This document shows, piece by piece, positions 34,199 through 45,215 of a stretch of 64,000 nt of DNA. The notes below the pieces were generated by a model. That model saw nothing but the letters and a program-made list of their open reading frames with translations, made no database searches and was not told where the DNA came from. Every line of letters starts with the position of its first letter. Positions within the stretch are counted from its first letter, which is position 1. The stretch spans positions 36,133,299 to 36,197,298 of the forward strand of contig OX328099.1 in assembly GCA_946811185.2 (NCBI GenBank), read 5' to 3'. Both the position numbers and the translations under genes were made by a program. The DNA is from Hippopus hippopus. Lineage: Eukaryota > Mollusca > Bivalvia > Cardiida > Cardiidae.

Positions 34199-34304
34199 AA
34201 GTATTTTGCTACGTATAGCTGTAATTTGCTTATTCCTTGTCTTACGACCGCCTAGGGGTGAGAATCAACCCTAATAATTGTACAGGCGACTAAATTTTTT
34301 TTTG

Positions 34305-34457
34305 AACTTTTGACAAACAATTCCGAGCTTTAACGACCGTATTATGGATGGTTTTCGTGTATAATGTGGGTAAAGGCGAAATGGTGGCTGCCAGTATATT
34401 TTCCCTTTTTCTACCCTTTCAAAAATCAACTTTGGGCGACGGTCTGGTAAAAGGGGG
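34305..34457 (+). mobile_element. T1 copy with internal deletion
   Basis: GACAAACAATTCCGAGCTTT left, TTTTTCTACCCTTTCAAAAA, right TCTGGTAAAAGGGG. Confidence 0.65.
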
Positions 34458-34554
34458 TTTAATGCATTTTTTAGTAATTGATTTTAAGAAGCAAATCATA
34501 ATTAGGGATCCATGAGATCCATGTACATGTAGTCTGACAACAGACTGGATATAA

Positions 34555-34692
34555 AGGTAAATTGGTGCTTGGGCATGCAAAATTTACATATAGCAATACG
34601 TTTCGACTCAGGTCAGCCTGCTCTGACTGCACGAGCTGACCTGGGCCTTTTTTTTTTCAGGCGCATTAAACCCCCTTTTCAAATAGCATGCC
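34555..34692 (-). mobile_element. H1 partial copy
   Basis: TACGTTTCGACTCAGGTCAG and GAGCTGACCTGGGCC, then GCATTAAACCCCCTTTTC. Confidence 0.7.
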
Positions 34693-34704
34693 TTATTTGT
34701 AATA

Positions 34705-34781
34705 TTTGATCCATATTTAATATGTCGTCTACGAATGTTTTCAATATGTACGAGTCTAAAGTGATGTTGTTTGGTAAAGGG
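34705..34781 (+). mobile_element. T1 right-arm fragment
   Basis: ATGTCGTCTACGAATG, GTTTGGTAAAGGG before TTAA at 34782-34785. Confidence 0.7.
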
Positions 34782-35260
34782 TTAAAAGTGCATGTAAAAT
34801 CTGCAGCTGGTAACAGTTTCTAGTTTATCCTGTCACTTCCGGGTTTACCTGACGGATAACAGGGTGCCGTATATTTTTTTTGTTATCCGTCAGTTGGTCA
34901 CATGACCGCTAAGTGCGCACCTGCTGACTGGGACTATTTTCAACCAAGCGTCTTACTGCCGTAATGAATGAATCAATCGCTAGCGAATACTTTTGCTCGT
35001 TTAATTAATAGTCTGTTATGTTAAAACACATTGTCTTCTCCGCCACAATATTTTTCTGCGGAGATACGTCACGTTTGATAATTATGACGTAGCCAATATC
35101 ATTCATGACGTCATTATTACAGCTGCATATCCAGAGGGTTATGTAAACACAGTTCTTCATTTCAAGTTTCTCATAGATCTAGTGAGAAAGATGTCAATAT
35201 GTGCCTTATTTCGAGCGAAATGTTCAATTTAGTCGGATTTTTGGATTATAATTCAGAAAA

Positions 35261-35330
35261 AGGATAAATAAAATAGATGGTTGGTGTCTTGGATTAAGAA
35301 AGTCGATCAGGCTCGGCTCCGGAAATTTAT
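35261..35330 (+). repeat. Extra copy of a palindrome arm
   Basis: AATAGATGGTTGGTGTCTTG and GGCTCGGCTCCGGAAATTTA, matching the left arm of the palindrome at 35413 in direct orientation. Confidence 0.85.
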
Positions 35331-35412
35331 TGAAGGTACGGTCTTTATCAATGTTTTTTTTTTCCCGTTTGTTTGTTTTGTTTTGTTCCGTTACAGTGAG
35401 TGACAGGATAAA

Positions 35413-35556
35413 TAGAATAGATGGTTGGTGTCTTGGATGGGTTAAGTTTATCGGGCTCGGCTCCGAAATTTATCCGGTTCGCCTTCGGCTCACCAGATAA
35501 ATTCCTCCGCCTTGCCCGATAAACTTAACCCATCCAAGACACCAACCATCTATTCT
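35413..35556. repeat. Palindrome with 43-bp near-perfect arms
   Basis: AGAATAGATGGTTGGTGTCT ... GTTAAGTTTATCGGGC faces GCCCGATAAACTTAAC ... CACCAACCATCTATTCT. The centre holds a smaller pair around TTCGCCTTCGGCTC. Confidence 0.93.
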
Positions 35557-36047
35557 CTATGAGAAAGACACGTGTCCGTTACCGTCACATTATCTAACCT
35601 CGTACGTATCATAGAAGTTTCCACTGAAACTACTTTAAGTCACCTGATCTAAAACACGGGGGCCCCAATGAAATTCTTTTAATCAACGACATCAATAACA
35701 ACTACAGTAAATCAATGCATTTTGATCAATCTGCTTGCGAAAAACTTCGATCGAGGTTGATAAATATTAAGAGAGTGATTAAAGTCGAAACTTTGACGTA
35801 GACAAATATTTGGTTTTCAACTGTAAAATGTAAATTTTAAGACCGCAGTGAATACTTTGAAAGAAACTGTGTGGTCAATGAAATTTGAATATCAGCGTAA
35901 TGCTAAAATAGTTTTGACCGATCACATTTGTTATCTATGGAAAATTGGAAGAATTAAAAGCCAGAGACGTATTCGTTCTGCGCTGCTCATTCCTTTAACT
36001 ATTTACCAAAGTAAAAATGAGCCCTTCTTCCGTTTCTTTGAGAGTCG

Positions 36048-36330
36048 AGCCCCGCTAGCTCAGTCGGTAGCATACAGGACAGGGGATCGCTGGTTCGATC
36101 CCCGGCTCGGCCAATTTCTTTCCGAGGATTGATGATAGCCATTGCGACAGGATTCATTCCTCTCTCACCGCTGACCATCGTTTCGACAATGGTTATGTGG
36201 TAAAGCAGCCAGTGGTTTGGAAAGAATATTTTGTGGGGAAAGAAAATCCAGGAAAGCATGGATAGCTGCACTGGTCGCCGCGATATAACTGGAATAATGT
36301 TGAAAAGGGCGTTAAACGCCATAGAATTAA
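36048..36330 (+). mobile_element. SINE-A, best copy
   Basis: tRNA-like head CCCCGCTAGCTCAGTCGGTA, T-box CTGGTTCGATCCCCGGC, then CCAATTTCTTTCCGAGGATT, CCAGGAAAGCATGGATAGCT, CGCCGCGATATAACTGG and GGGCGTTAAACGCCATAG. The acceptor stem only partly pairs, so this is a SINE head rather than a working tRNA gene. Confidence 0.88.
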
Positions 36331-36441
36331 TCAATCAACCGTTTCTTTGAGTGTTCCTTGAGTATTTCTCATGCTTATGCAAATAAATAAAAATCCTCAA
36401 CCTGTTCAGCGGCGTTGACAAAAACAGACGCTTTTCTTGAC

Positions 36442-36503
36442 CGCATATATTAAGATCAGACTGCACAGACCGGGCAGTCTGATCTCGCATCTGTACTGTC
36501 CGC
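36442..36503 (+). mobile_element. T2 hairpin fragment
   Basis: TTAAGATCAGACTGCACAG and GGGCAGTCTGATCTCGCATC. A half hairpin follows at 36815-36862. Confidence 0.65.
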
Positions 36504-36908
36504 TTGTTTAATCTAGCCTTTAGAATAAAAGTCTTTACGAGTTTTTAGTGGATTGTATTTTTGGCCGTCGAAAGAGGTTGAGTTTATAGTTATGTTTGGT
36601 GCTGAAAGAGTTATTTTTTTTCCGTCATGATCTTTCCTATCATGTCGCTTGCTTCTTTTGTATGAATAGGACTTTGCACTTCTTTCATCATTTTGCTATG
36701 CGGCTTTGCACTGGCACTCTCCAAATTGATCATTGCCTCCCCGCCCCCTTAAAAAAGCGGGTATCTAACCCCCATGATTACAAAGTTAACGTCACAATAG
36801 AAAACTGAACCACACAGCACATTCTGTGCAGACAGATATTTATCTAAACTGTCTGCATAAGCATATTATGTTGACCCGTGCCGTGCTAAAAATTAATCAT
36901 TTAATTAA

Positions 36909-37102
36909 CGAATCCGAGTTATAACGACACCGTGGAAGAAGGCTTCTGAAAACACTGTGGACAAAGGAGAAAATGCTGGTAACCAGCATTTTCTCCTTTG
37001 CCCACAGTGTTTTCTATCCTATCAAAGACGATTCCATCACTTGTTCCACCTTTGATTTGTAACCGATTTGTACAAGCCTAAAACATGCCAGCCTGGTAAA
37101 GA
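36909..37102 (+). mobile_element. T1 copy with mirrored core changes
   Basis: Left arm GAATCCGAGTTATAACGACA. The palindrome at 36948-37014 carries CACTGTGG and CCACAGTG, and CAAAGGAG and CTCCTTTG, in place of the common bases. Right end CTGGTAAAGAT. Confidence 0.8.
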
Positions 37103-37621
37103 TTCCATAGCTGATTGGTTCACACCGGTAGTTTTTTCTGTCCATAAAATCGCAATAACTCATGATAGCTTTCAGCTTAATGAGGTTCTAATTGGCTAGT
37201 TTAAGTTTCACATGTTTGTGTGAACATGACGTTTTAGCGGTTCTTGTACGAAAGTTAATATCAACCGCTTGATATTTATGTCTATAACACGACGGTAGAG
37301 TTTTGATGGCTGATAAGCCACTAAATGATATAAAACAACCATAAGGAAGTAGGAAAATAAATCAAAGAATATTTAGGAGACGTCATGTTTAACGTTTTTG
37401 ATGCTGATTGAAGCCATTGCCATCGGCTTCATTCCTTTCCTGTTTGCTTTATATTTAATCGATGATTAAACTTATATGGGAAAGCAGCCACTTGCTTTGA
37501 GAACGTGTCCAATAGGCCACACAGTATAGCTTGTTGAGTCATAACTTTCCGAAACAATCTGCAATAGACAACTTAACGGACATTTATATTGTTTATGAAA
37601 ATCATGGAATTTGAGGCGCGC

Positions 37622-37862
37622 TGTTGGAAAAAGAGGGTTAAAGCGCCATCGTAGTGCATTATACAAAGCATGTCGTCGTATTATATCTGAACCATTTTGT
37701 CTAAAACTGGCTGGATCATAGAGTGGAATGGTCCTTTGACATGCAGAAAATTTATCAGTGGCAAAGAGTTTCGACCCAGATTTTACTATGCAGACTGCGC
37801 AGACTGACATGGGTCGATACTGTTTTGCAGACTCAACACCTTTCACAGAGCATGACTCAATT
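37622..37862 (-). mobile_element. H1 copy, decayed
   Basis: GTAGTGCATTATACAAAGCA, GGTCCTTTGACATGCAGAAA, hairpin GTTTCGACCCAGATTT, right end CACAGAGCATGACTCA. Confidence 0.75.
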
Positions 37863-37930
37863 TTATGACTTTAACACTGATACATAAGAAATCATGCGGA
37901 CAAAAATAAACAGTTGTCTGCAGGTTTTAT

Positions 37931-38140
37931 CCCTTTTCCAAACAACAAAACTTTGGAATTTTCCAAGTTCAAAGCGATTGCATACGGCAATATAAATGAG
38001 GCTTAAGTTGTGGATTTTTTTTGAAAGGACAGAAAACATTGTGGGAAAAGGAGAAAATGCTGGTTACCAGCATTTTCTCCTTTTCCCATAATGTTTTCAA
38101 AAGCCTTCTTGTTTAGGGTTGTTAAAACTCTAGGAGAAGA
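37931..38140 (-). mobile_element. T1 copy with near-perfect core
   Basis: CCCTTTTCCAAACAAC left; palindrome at 38034-38100 has one mismatch; right arm CTTCTTGTTTAGGGTTG. The right terminus is decayed. Confidence 0.8.
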
Positions 38141-38220
38141 GAACGTAGATAATGTCAACAATCCACTTGACACGGCTTCTTGGAAAAAAGACAACGAAAG
38201 TCGGAGAAGACACTCAACGC

Positions 38221-38432
38221 TATATCAGACGATGAAATTTCAGACGAGTCCATATTACAGACAACAGGTTGAATATGCCTAACTTTTTTGGATTTGCCTT
38301 TGAAAGGATGGAAAACATGGTGGGCAAAGGAAAAGTAGATGATTACCATCGTTTTTTTCTCCCTTTTCCCACAATGTGTTCGAATGCTTTCCTTCTCAGA
38401 GTCGTAAAAAAGCGCCATTTTTTGGTAAAGAG
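38221..38432 (-). mobile_element. T1 copy
   Basis: CAGACGATGAAATTTCAGAC, AAGGATGGAAAACATGGTGG, right end TTTGGTAAAGAG then TTCA. Confidence 0.75.
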
Positions 38433-38439
38433 TTCAAAA

Positions 38440-38664
38440 CCCTTTTGTCAACGTTCCCATAATTCACGACCGTGGAGGAAGACGAGTTTTGAAAAAAGAA
38501 ATGTAAGAAGAGCGGAAATTCCTTGTGGCCACTTAGTTCTTTTCCAACAATGGTTTCTATCCCTTCAAAGACAAATCCCATCATACAAGCCACGTTTAAT
38601 TTGTCGTCTGCAAATACTTTGAAATTGGACAAGTCTAAATTTATGGTTGTCGTCTTGTATAGAG
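38440..38664 (+). mobile_element. T1 copy abutting the previous one
   Basis: CCCTTTTGTCAACGTTCCC left, ACGACCGTGGAGGAAGACG, right arm TTTAATTTGTCGTCTGCAAA. The core is decayed. Confidence 0.75.
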
Positions 38665-38799
38665 ATAACCTCCGGAAGTATCGGAAATGAAAACTGTCTT
38701 TCACCACTTCACTTTTACGACATTTGGTTTTTCTAATACTCGACTTTTTATTTTCTGTTTGTTAGATACTTGTGGTGAAGTGTGCAAGCCGGACCTTAA

Positions 38800-39003
38800 C
38801 CCTTAGGCTGCTAAGTGCGACTCACTGACCTTTTGCGGACAGTGTCGATCGAGATCAGACTGCACAGAACGTGCAGTCTGATCTTTGATCTACACTGTCC
38901 GATAAGGACTTATTTTCCCTCAAAAATTAGCATTGAAAAAGCAAAATTTGGGTTTTTACCATCAACTTTAAAGTTCCATTCACCTATTTTAACAGGAAAA
39001 GGG
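38800..39003 (+). mobile_element. T2 copy, 204 bp
   Basis: TTAA at 38796-38799, CCCTTAGGCTGCTAAGTGCG, hairpin 38836-38906 nearly intact, GGTTTTTACCATCAACTTTA, right GGG then TTTA. Confidence 0.88.
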
Positions 39004-39040
39004 TTTATAATATGAACTGCTTATCTAAAGAGTCTAAACT

Positions 39041-39250
39041 GTTCACCATGCGACAAAAAATTCAGTCTTGATCCAAACTGACAGAACTTGCAGATGAAAC
39101 ATAAAATGTGACTGGTTGGATTTGTCTTTTAAGTTTGAGAAAATATTGTGGGTGAAGGAGAAAATGCTGGTTATCACCATTAAAATATTTTTCCCTCAAT
39201 ATTTTCAACAACCCTTTTTCCTCGGGGTCGTTACGGCGCGGGAAGATTTG
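39041..39250 (-). mobile_element. T1 copy, decayed right half
   Basis: CCATGCGACAAAAAATTCAG, GTGGGTGAAGGAGAAAATGC, CCTCGGGGTCGTTACGG. Confidence 0.7.
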
Positions 39251-39712
39251 GTAGAGACACGCGCATACACAAAAAATAAAATGATTATAGTTTGGCCTAT
39301 TTTTGCCTAGCATTTCGTTGCAAAGTTTTGTAAACTAGATTTGCATAGTTTTCATTTGTTTTTGTCTTGTTTCACACTTTTCTTTAGTGGTTGTACTGTC
39401 TGACTAAGGAAAGGGCTTTTGCATTTTGCCGTTTTATTGCAAGAGCCCTTTTCATGTTGGAATTTGGTTGTATATTGATTCTCTTTCTGACTGTTTTAGC
39501 CTTGGACGACTTATTCTTGATCTCGGTTTCCATCTTTTCGTGTGTGTTTATATGATGTGTATCATTGTTGTTATAATGCTCGCCAGTTTTGGGGAAATAC
39601 AATTAAGATAATTTTCTGACAGTAAACTCGTTTACGGTCCTGAAGTAAACAGTTTTTAAAAACACTGTAATTCCACTTTTTCCATAATGTTTTTCTAAAG
39701 GCTAAAGTAAAT

Positions 39713-39787
39713 GAGCCATGCTGTGAAAAGGGAGCTTAATGTATCTGCAAAATATATTGACCCAGGTCAGCCTGCGCAGACCGCAGA
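39713..39787 (+). mobile_element. H1 left fragment
   Basis: TGAGCCATGCTGTGAAAAGG, GACCCAGGTCAGCCTGCGC, then stops inside the hairpin. Confidence 0.75.
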
Positions 39788-39857
39788 ATGTAGAGTTAAA
39801 GAGATCAAACTACTGTAATTTTAAGACAGTTTTGGTCAGAACACCTCACACAATTTT

Positions 39858-39922
39858 GGACAGTGTCAATCCAAGATCAACTTCTGATTCATTTGCAGTC
39901 TGATCGTAACTCAAACTGTTCG
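39858..39922. repeat. T2 hairpin fragment
   Basis: GGACAGTGTCAATCCAAGAT and TTTGCAGTCTGATCGTAAC. Confidence 0.6.
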
Positions 39923-39958
39923 CAGAAAAAATATCTGACTGTATGTATGGCATCTTAA

Positions 39959-40182
39959 CCCTTCTCTGCACAATCCCGAGTTTTAACGACCCCGAAGAAG
40001 AAGGCCTATGAAAACATTGTCGGAAAAAGGAGAAAATGCTAGTAACCAGCATTTTCTCCTTTTCCCACAATGTTTTCTGCTCTAACAAAGACTGAAAACA
40101 ACGTTTGAGCTACATTTGTTTTGTCGTCTGCAAATGCTTTGAAAATGGACAAGTCTAAAAAATTTGTCGTCTGGTAAAGACT
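39959..40182 (+). mobile_element. T1 copy
   Basis: TTAA at 39955-39958, CCCTTCTCTGCACAATCCC, ACGACCCCGAAGAAGAAGGC, core GAAAATGCTAGTAACC, right TCTGGTAAAGAC. Confidence 0.85.
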
Positions 40183-40780
40183 TCTGGGCTTGTCCACTGC
40201 AACAGTCTTCTTCTTTTTACGACCCTGTGGCACACAAGCAGTTTGGGCTTTTTTTCATCATGTTTTTCAACATCAATGACAGAGGACTTTTTTTCCCCTT
40301 CACGTAGTCCCATTTTGCGTCAATTCACCTGGTTGGTGGTCTACCTAAAAATAGCCAGCAGGCTGTCCAAATAACATGAAGCAATAATTTTGTATTTCTT
40401 ATTGATGTTAAACATACATCCGAGATGCTGCGATTTTATAGTCGGCAATAAGGCGTTCTGGGACTTGTTTCTTTTTCTTTTAATTTTTATCTCGTTGGGA
40501 ATCTGTTTTAAAACAGACGATATAATTATGTAGTTAAACTCGTAGTTAAAACGTCATGATCTTTTAACTGAACACATAAATAGTCTCCTTTATTGTCAGC
40601 ATGGGAAAATGTCGGTTATTTAACTAAGGAAAAAGAAAGACGGCGACAGAGGGCCGGACAAAGCAGAGTGCACCTTTTTTCCATTCTTTCTTATTATTAT
40701 ATGTATATGTAAAAAAAGCAATTAGCAACATCTCATGATTCCACATTGTTTACAAAACCTGTCAGCCTCAGGGCCGTTGA
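40183..40780. other. No gene recognised
   Basis: AT-rich unique sequence without repeats that I know. Confidence 0.4.
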
Positions 40781-40784
40781 TTAA

Positions 40785-40997
40785 CCCTTTACTAAACAAT
40801 TCCGTGTTTTAACGACCCTGAGGAAGAAGGGTTTTGAAAACATCGTGGGAAAAGGAGAAAATGTTGGTAACTAGCATTTTCCAACATTGTCTTCTACCTT
40901 GTCAAAGGCCAATTTCATCAAATGAGCCGCATTTAATTTATCGTCTGCAACAGCTTTGAACTTGGACGACTCAAAGATTTTGTCGTTTTGTACAGAG
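40785..40997 (+). mobile_element. T1 copy with TTAA both sides
   Basis: TTAA at 40781-40784 and 40998-41001. CCCTTTACTAAACAATTCC, ACGACCCTGAGGAAGAAGGG, one palindrome arm shortened. Confidence 0.87.
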
Positions 40998-41279
40998 TTA
41001 AACATGTGTTTGTATGGCTATTTCCATGTGTGAAACCCTTCCATTTAAAGGCGCGTTTAGAGTTGCCACCGGGACAACATTTAAAGAAACTCGACACCAA
41101 ATACGGTTTATGATCAAATGCAAACATCTACGCTAACGAATACAAATTTCACTAACATATTCAGGTTCTTGTTTTTACCTATCATTCCCGTCTTGAGCTT
41201 TCAATCAAATTGGTCGAGTCTAAATTTATGTGGTTGTAAAATAGTAGGAGTAAAATTAAATCCGAGGACTGCAGTTTAA

Positions 41280-41478
41280 CTTTTTACTTGACAATAGAAT
41301 TTTCGCTTTATCCGGTTGAAAGCATTTGCAGAAAACAAATTGAATTCTAATCAAGACAAAGTATATCATTAGAAAAGTAGAAAGCAATGTGGGAAAAGGA
41401 GGAAATGCCGATAACCAGCATTTTCTCCTTTACACAAAATGTTTTCAAACGCCTTCTTTATTATCATTAAAAAAGGGG
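41280..41478 (-). mobile_element. T1 copy
   Basis: TTAA at 41276-41279, TTGAAAGCATTTGCAGAAAA, GTGGGAAAAGGAGGAAATGC, right end AAAAGGGG. Confidence 0.75.
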
Positions 41479-41482
41479 TTGT

Positions 41483-41779
41483 CAGGGGCGTAGTTGGGCC
41501 TTTTTTTTGACTTTTCGCAAATGTGGAAGGGGGTACTGGGGTTCTCCTATGGCGAAGATTAAAGTGGTGAAACCCCTAATGATGAGACTGGGGGAGGAGC
41601 GAAAGCCTCTTGGAGGGGAATTTAGCCATTTTTGAATTTAAAAAAATCGGCTTTGCAGGTACAAAATTTTAGTCCATTACAGGAAAAATCTGCATAATGT
41701 CTAATTTTCAATAAAAAGCGTGTCAGAGAATTTCGATGTTATGTATTTACATTCGCGCGTATGCCTGTCTACGCCACTG
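41483..41779. mobile_element. Possible hAT-like MITE
   Basis: Ends CAGGGGCGTAG and CTACGCCACTG form an 11-bp inverted repeat with one mismatch. No clean 8-bp target duplication was found, so the call is tentative. Confidence 0.4.
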
Positions 41780-41993
41780 GCTGTACTTTGGTTAAGAGTT
41801 AGAGCGAAATCTGTTTGTAATGGTCTACAGCCTGCACACTTAAAGTTTGACAAATGGTTCTTGTTAGCTCTAATAAACTCTGGCATTTCAGAGGTCTTTA
41901 TCTGGAGGTATTTGTGAGACTTTACTGACAGGTCGACAGCAAATTGTAGTGTAGAGAGCCACTGGTTTTTTTTTTCTTGCACATGTAGCTTGG

Positions 41994-42282
41994 GTCGAGC
42001 CCAGTGGCTCATTTGGTTATGTACAGGGCGTGAAACCTAGTGTTCCCTGGTTCGGATTCCCAGCTGGCCAATTTCTTTCTCAGGATTGATGATAGTCGTT
42101 GCGAAAGGATTCCTGTCTCTCTCACTGCTGACCGTTGTTTGGACTTCTGTGGTAAGTAGCCAGTAGTTGGGAAGAATAATTTGCAAAATACTGGTTAAAA
42201 AAAAAACACTCCAGGAGAGCATGGATAGGTTGCACTGACAGCCGCGATATAACTGACATAATCTTGGAAACGGCGTTAACAT
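41994..42282 (+). mobile_element. SINE-A copy
   Basis: GTCGAGCCCAGTGGCTCAT head, TGGTTCGGATTCCCAGC, CCAGGAGAGCATGGATAGGT, GAAACGGCGTTAACATG. Confidence 0.83.
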
Positions 42283-42365
42283 GTGGCTTGGATGTTTGTC
42301 TGTCTGTCTATCTGCCTGCCTGCCTGTCTGTCTGTCTGTCTGTCCGTCCGTCTGTTTGTCTGTCT
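42283..42365 (+). repeat. (TGTC)n microsatellite
   Basis: TGTCTGTCTGTCTGTC with CTGCC variants, starting at the 3' end of the SINE-A copy. Confidence 0.9.
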
Positions 42366-42861
42366 ACGCTTCCTTTTGACATTCTCTGTTTGTTCATCTC
42401 TAATTTTTCTTTTTGAAAAAAAAAAAGTGAGACAAACGGAAAACACCTGCAAAACATTTCTGTCTGGCTTTGGTGTCGGTCGTTATGTCTGTTTGTTGTT
42501 GGTTGTGGATTCTGTGTATGTGTGGCTGCCCGGCGTTCACCCCTTATAATGTCTGTTTGGTTGTTGTTGGTATCTATTTTCTATGTCAAATTTTTGTTTG
42601 CCTTACCCATTTGCTCAGATACTAACCTATTGTCTTTTTTGCTCTTGGTTATGGGTGATCAAGATGACTTTAACTTCGATATAAAATACCACTATATAAC
42701 GAGGTCGACAGTGAAACAAATACTATTGTTGGAAAAGTTGTTGTTCTTTCTCGTAACTACGGTGACCATTTACATAATACACTGTATTACGACAGTTTTC
42801 AATGCTTGTTTTGGTCAACATAAAAGGTTTTGATGATGTTACCACAGACTGGCTGAGCTCA

Positions 42862-42991
42862 GGTTACCAACATTTTCCCATTGTCCCACAATATTTTCAA
42901 CGCTTTCAAAGACAAGTTCAAGTTCTGAACAAGTTTGCTGCCTGCCAATGAATTCAAATTCGTCAAGAGTAAAATCTTGTCTTCTGAGGAT
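42862..42991 (+). mobile_element. T1 right part
   Basis: GTTACCAACATTTTCCC, CCCACAATATTTTCAACG, CTTTCAAAGACAAGTTC, right end TTGTCTTCTGAGGA. Confidence 0.65.
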
Positions 42992-43048
42992 GTAGTGGAA
43001 TAGTGCGTATCAAACTTTTGGAATAACTCGTGTTGGCCAAAATTTTAA

Positions 43049-43259
43049 CCCTTTACCTCATAATCCCGAGTTTTAACGAGTGAGAAGAAAGGCGTGTGAA
43101 AACATTGTGGGAAAAGGGTCACCAGCATTTTCTCCTTTTCCCATAATGTTTTCCACCCTCTCAAAGAAAACTCCTGCATTTGAACCACATTTGATATGCC
43201 TTGGAACTCCAAAAGCTTTGAATTTGGACAGGTCCAAAATTTTGTCGTTTGGTACAAAG
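43049..43259 (+). mobile_element. T1 copy with TTAA both sides
   Basis: TTAA at 43045-43048 and 43260-43263. CCCTTTACCTCATAATCCCG, core shortened on the left arm, right GTTTGGTACAAAG. Confidence 0.85.
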
Positions 43260-43263
43260 TTAA

Positions 43264-44100
43264 AGAAAGACAATTGTCATGAACATACATACAAAATCCA
43301 GATGTAGCTGATTTCGTTTTATTAGGTGACAGACCCAATTTCAAATTTTCCTCGCGACTCTTGCAAACTAGCACTTGCACTGAATCACCCTTGCACCGGA
43401 ATGAGATTTGGGACACAAATAACCATTTGCCGAAATTAAGTGAAAGCTACTTTAAACTGTTGCTTACTTTAAGTTGCCTATCGAAAATTTCTGGGGCGGA
43501 AAAATACCTAATTATATTAAAAAGAGATCGAGTATACCGTTAAACACCGAAATTTACCGTCTTCGGGTTACGACATCGAGTCAAATCATTATAAACTAAA
43601 ACATACGTCACAAGTCTTTCTAACGGGGCACCAGTTTCACAGACCTTCACACTTTGAAATGGCAGAAGCATGCTGCGAAATCCTCGGCAATTCGGACGAC
43701 AGATGTGTATTTTATTAGAATCATTTCACCAGTCAGAAATAAATCTATTTTTTTCCCAAAACTTTCGGTAAACATGGGAGATAAAATAATCCCACCATCT
43801 TGCGGCCTCGTCTAACAGGTTTATCCGTAAGCAATATTTATTGAATGATTTAAAACTTTCACCGTGATGACCCAGAAAAATCAAGTGGAAAAACAACTGT
43901 CATAAATTTTCATGAATCGGAAATACAACTATGTCATAAAAAAACCCAAGACTTATATTCACCATCAAACCAACACTTGTCCCGATGAATTTTAGTTGTT
44001 GACCCTGTCACAATAGTAAAATTTCGTCTCGTTAATTGTCATTTAATGGTGGGCGGTATGTCTGTATATCAATCAATGAAGCAATCAATGCATAAAAAAA
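43264..44100. other. No gene recognised
   Basis: No repeat family or coding signature was recognised. Confidence 0.4.
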
Positions 44101-44104
44101 CTGA

Positions 44105-44162
44105 TGAATGAATGAATGAATGAATGAATGAATGAATGAATCAATCAATCAATCAATCAATA
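44105..44162 (+). repeat. (GAAT)n then (CAAT)n microsatellite
   Basis: About nine GAAT units followed by five CAAT units. Confidence 0.95.
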
Positions 44163-44667
44163 TTTTATTAGTTATTTCAGGCCTCTGGCCCATTAAGCAA
44201 TAGTAAACATTACAACAAATACATAGTAACACCCCTATTATGCACGAAAGTGATAAATTATATAATCAGACATAATTTTTTTTAATTGTTCGACTTACAA
44301 AATTCAAAGACCAATTGGCTGGGTGCAAATTGGTGTAACTACATATCGTAAGAGCAGTACAGGAGTTACTTGAAGCGTTTCAATGCTTTATCTTTTACCA
44401 CTGTAATCATTATCACGGAAGTGGTGAGTTTGGATCATGATTGGACTGTACATATACTCTTATCTTGGTCTACTTGTTGCTGGTCTAGGTTGCTGCTGAC
44501 TACATTTGTCTATGGCCAGACACATTTGAAGCCCAAATTTTCAATAATAGCGAGCTGCAGGAGCGCTGCGATGATAATACCATGAGATTCCCTCCACCGG
44601 AACGTCTGCCTGGTGACAATATAGATGTTACTTATTTCATTGTCGGAGATGACGCCTTTTCGTTATG

Positions 44668-44690
44668 TACAGGGTGTCCAAGACAAAAAT
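44668..44690 (-). repeat. Likely terminal repeat of the mariner-like element
   Basis: TA followed by CAGGGTGTCC, a terminus often seen in mariner-type elements, placed beyond the C-terminal end of the fossil. The opposite end was not found. Confidence 0.45.
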
Positions 44691-44849
44691 CAACAGTTTT
44701 AATGGCAATTTATTAGATCTTTACGTTCTACTAGATCAACAAAAACTTGCGCATGTATAGACAATAGATATAAGTTCTATCCTGTATCAGTTTTAAGATT
44801 TACACTTATATACTTTTCAAAAAAATTAAAATTAAAATTACTAGAATTA

Positions 44850-45215
44850 CCATATTTCATCAATATCGTCAGTTCAGTAGTTTATGTCGTTTTGAAGATG
44901 TCTGCCCTTTTGAAGCTTGCCTTCTCGCACTTGCTCTGCAACAAGTGTCAACTCTGATCTTCCTCACTTCTCTTTTGATGTTTCTGAGGAGATGTATCCG
45001 TTGGCATTGGTTTATACACTAACGACTTCAGATAACCCAAGAGAAAGGAAATCACAAGGATTGAGATGTCACACTACAGTGCTTCACCCTGGATACTTCC
45101 TCGAAATTACTCTATCACCACACTTTTCCATATAATGCATCTGGCATCTGATTTTGCAGTGTGCGGCGTTGCCCTGTCCTGCATGAACCAGAAATTATTC
45201 ATGTCAAGAGGCAAG
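44850..45215 (-). pseudogene. Mariner-like transposase fossil, C-terminal part
   Basis: Minus-strand translation shows NNFWFMQDRATPHTA (core at 45187-45155). After a frame change it shows ISRKYPG, HLNPCDFLSLG (about 45068-45036) and LVYKPMPTDTSPQ. The pattern FMQDxATPHTA ... DFFLWGYLKDxVY is typical of mariner/IS630-type DDE transposases. Stops and shifts make it non-functional. The catalytic third position reads CDF rather than PDxNPxDF. Confidence 0.72.

Noticed and set aside
36048..36120. Functional tRNA gene
   Set aside because: Acceptor and anticodon stems do not pair properly, and the sequence continues as a SINE-A body.
38034..38100. microRNA precursor
   Set aside because: The near-perfect hairpin is the centre of a multi-copy MITE. 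Small-RNA production is possible but a miRNA gene call is not justified.
41483..41779. Firm hAT classification
   Set aside because: The ends look right but the flanking 8 bases do not match, so only a tentative feature was given.
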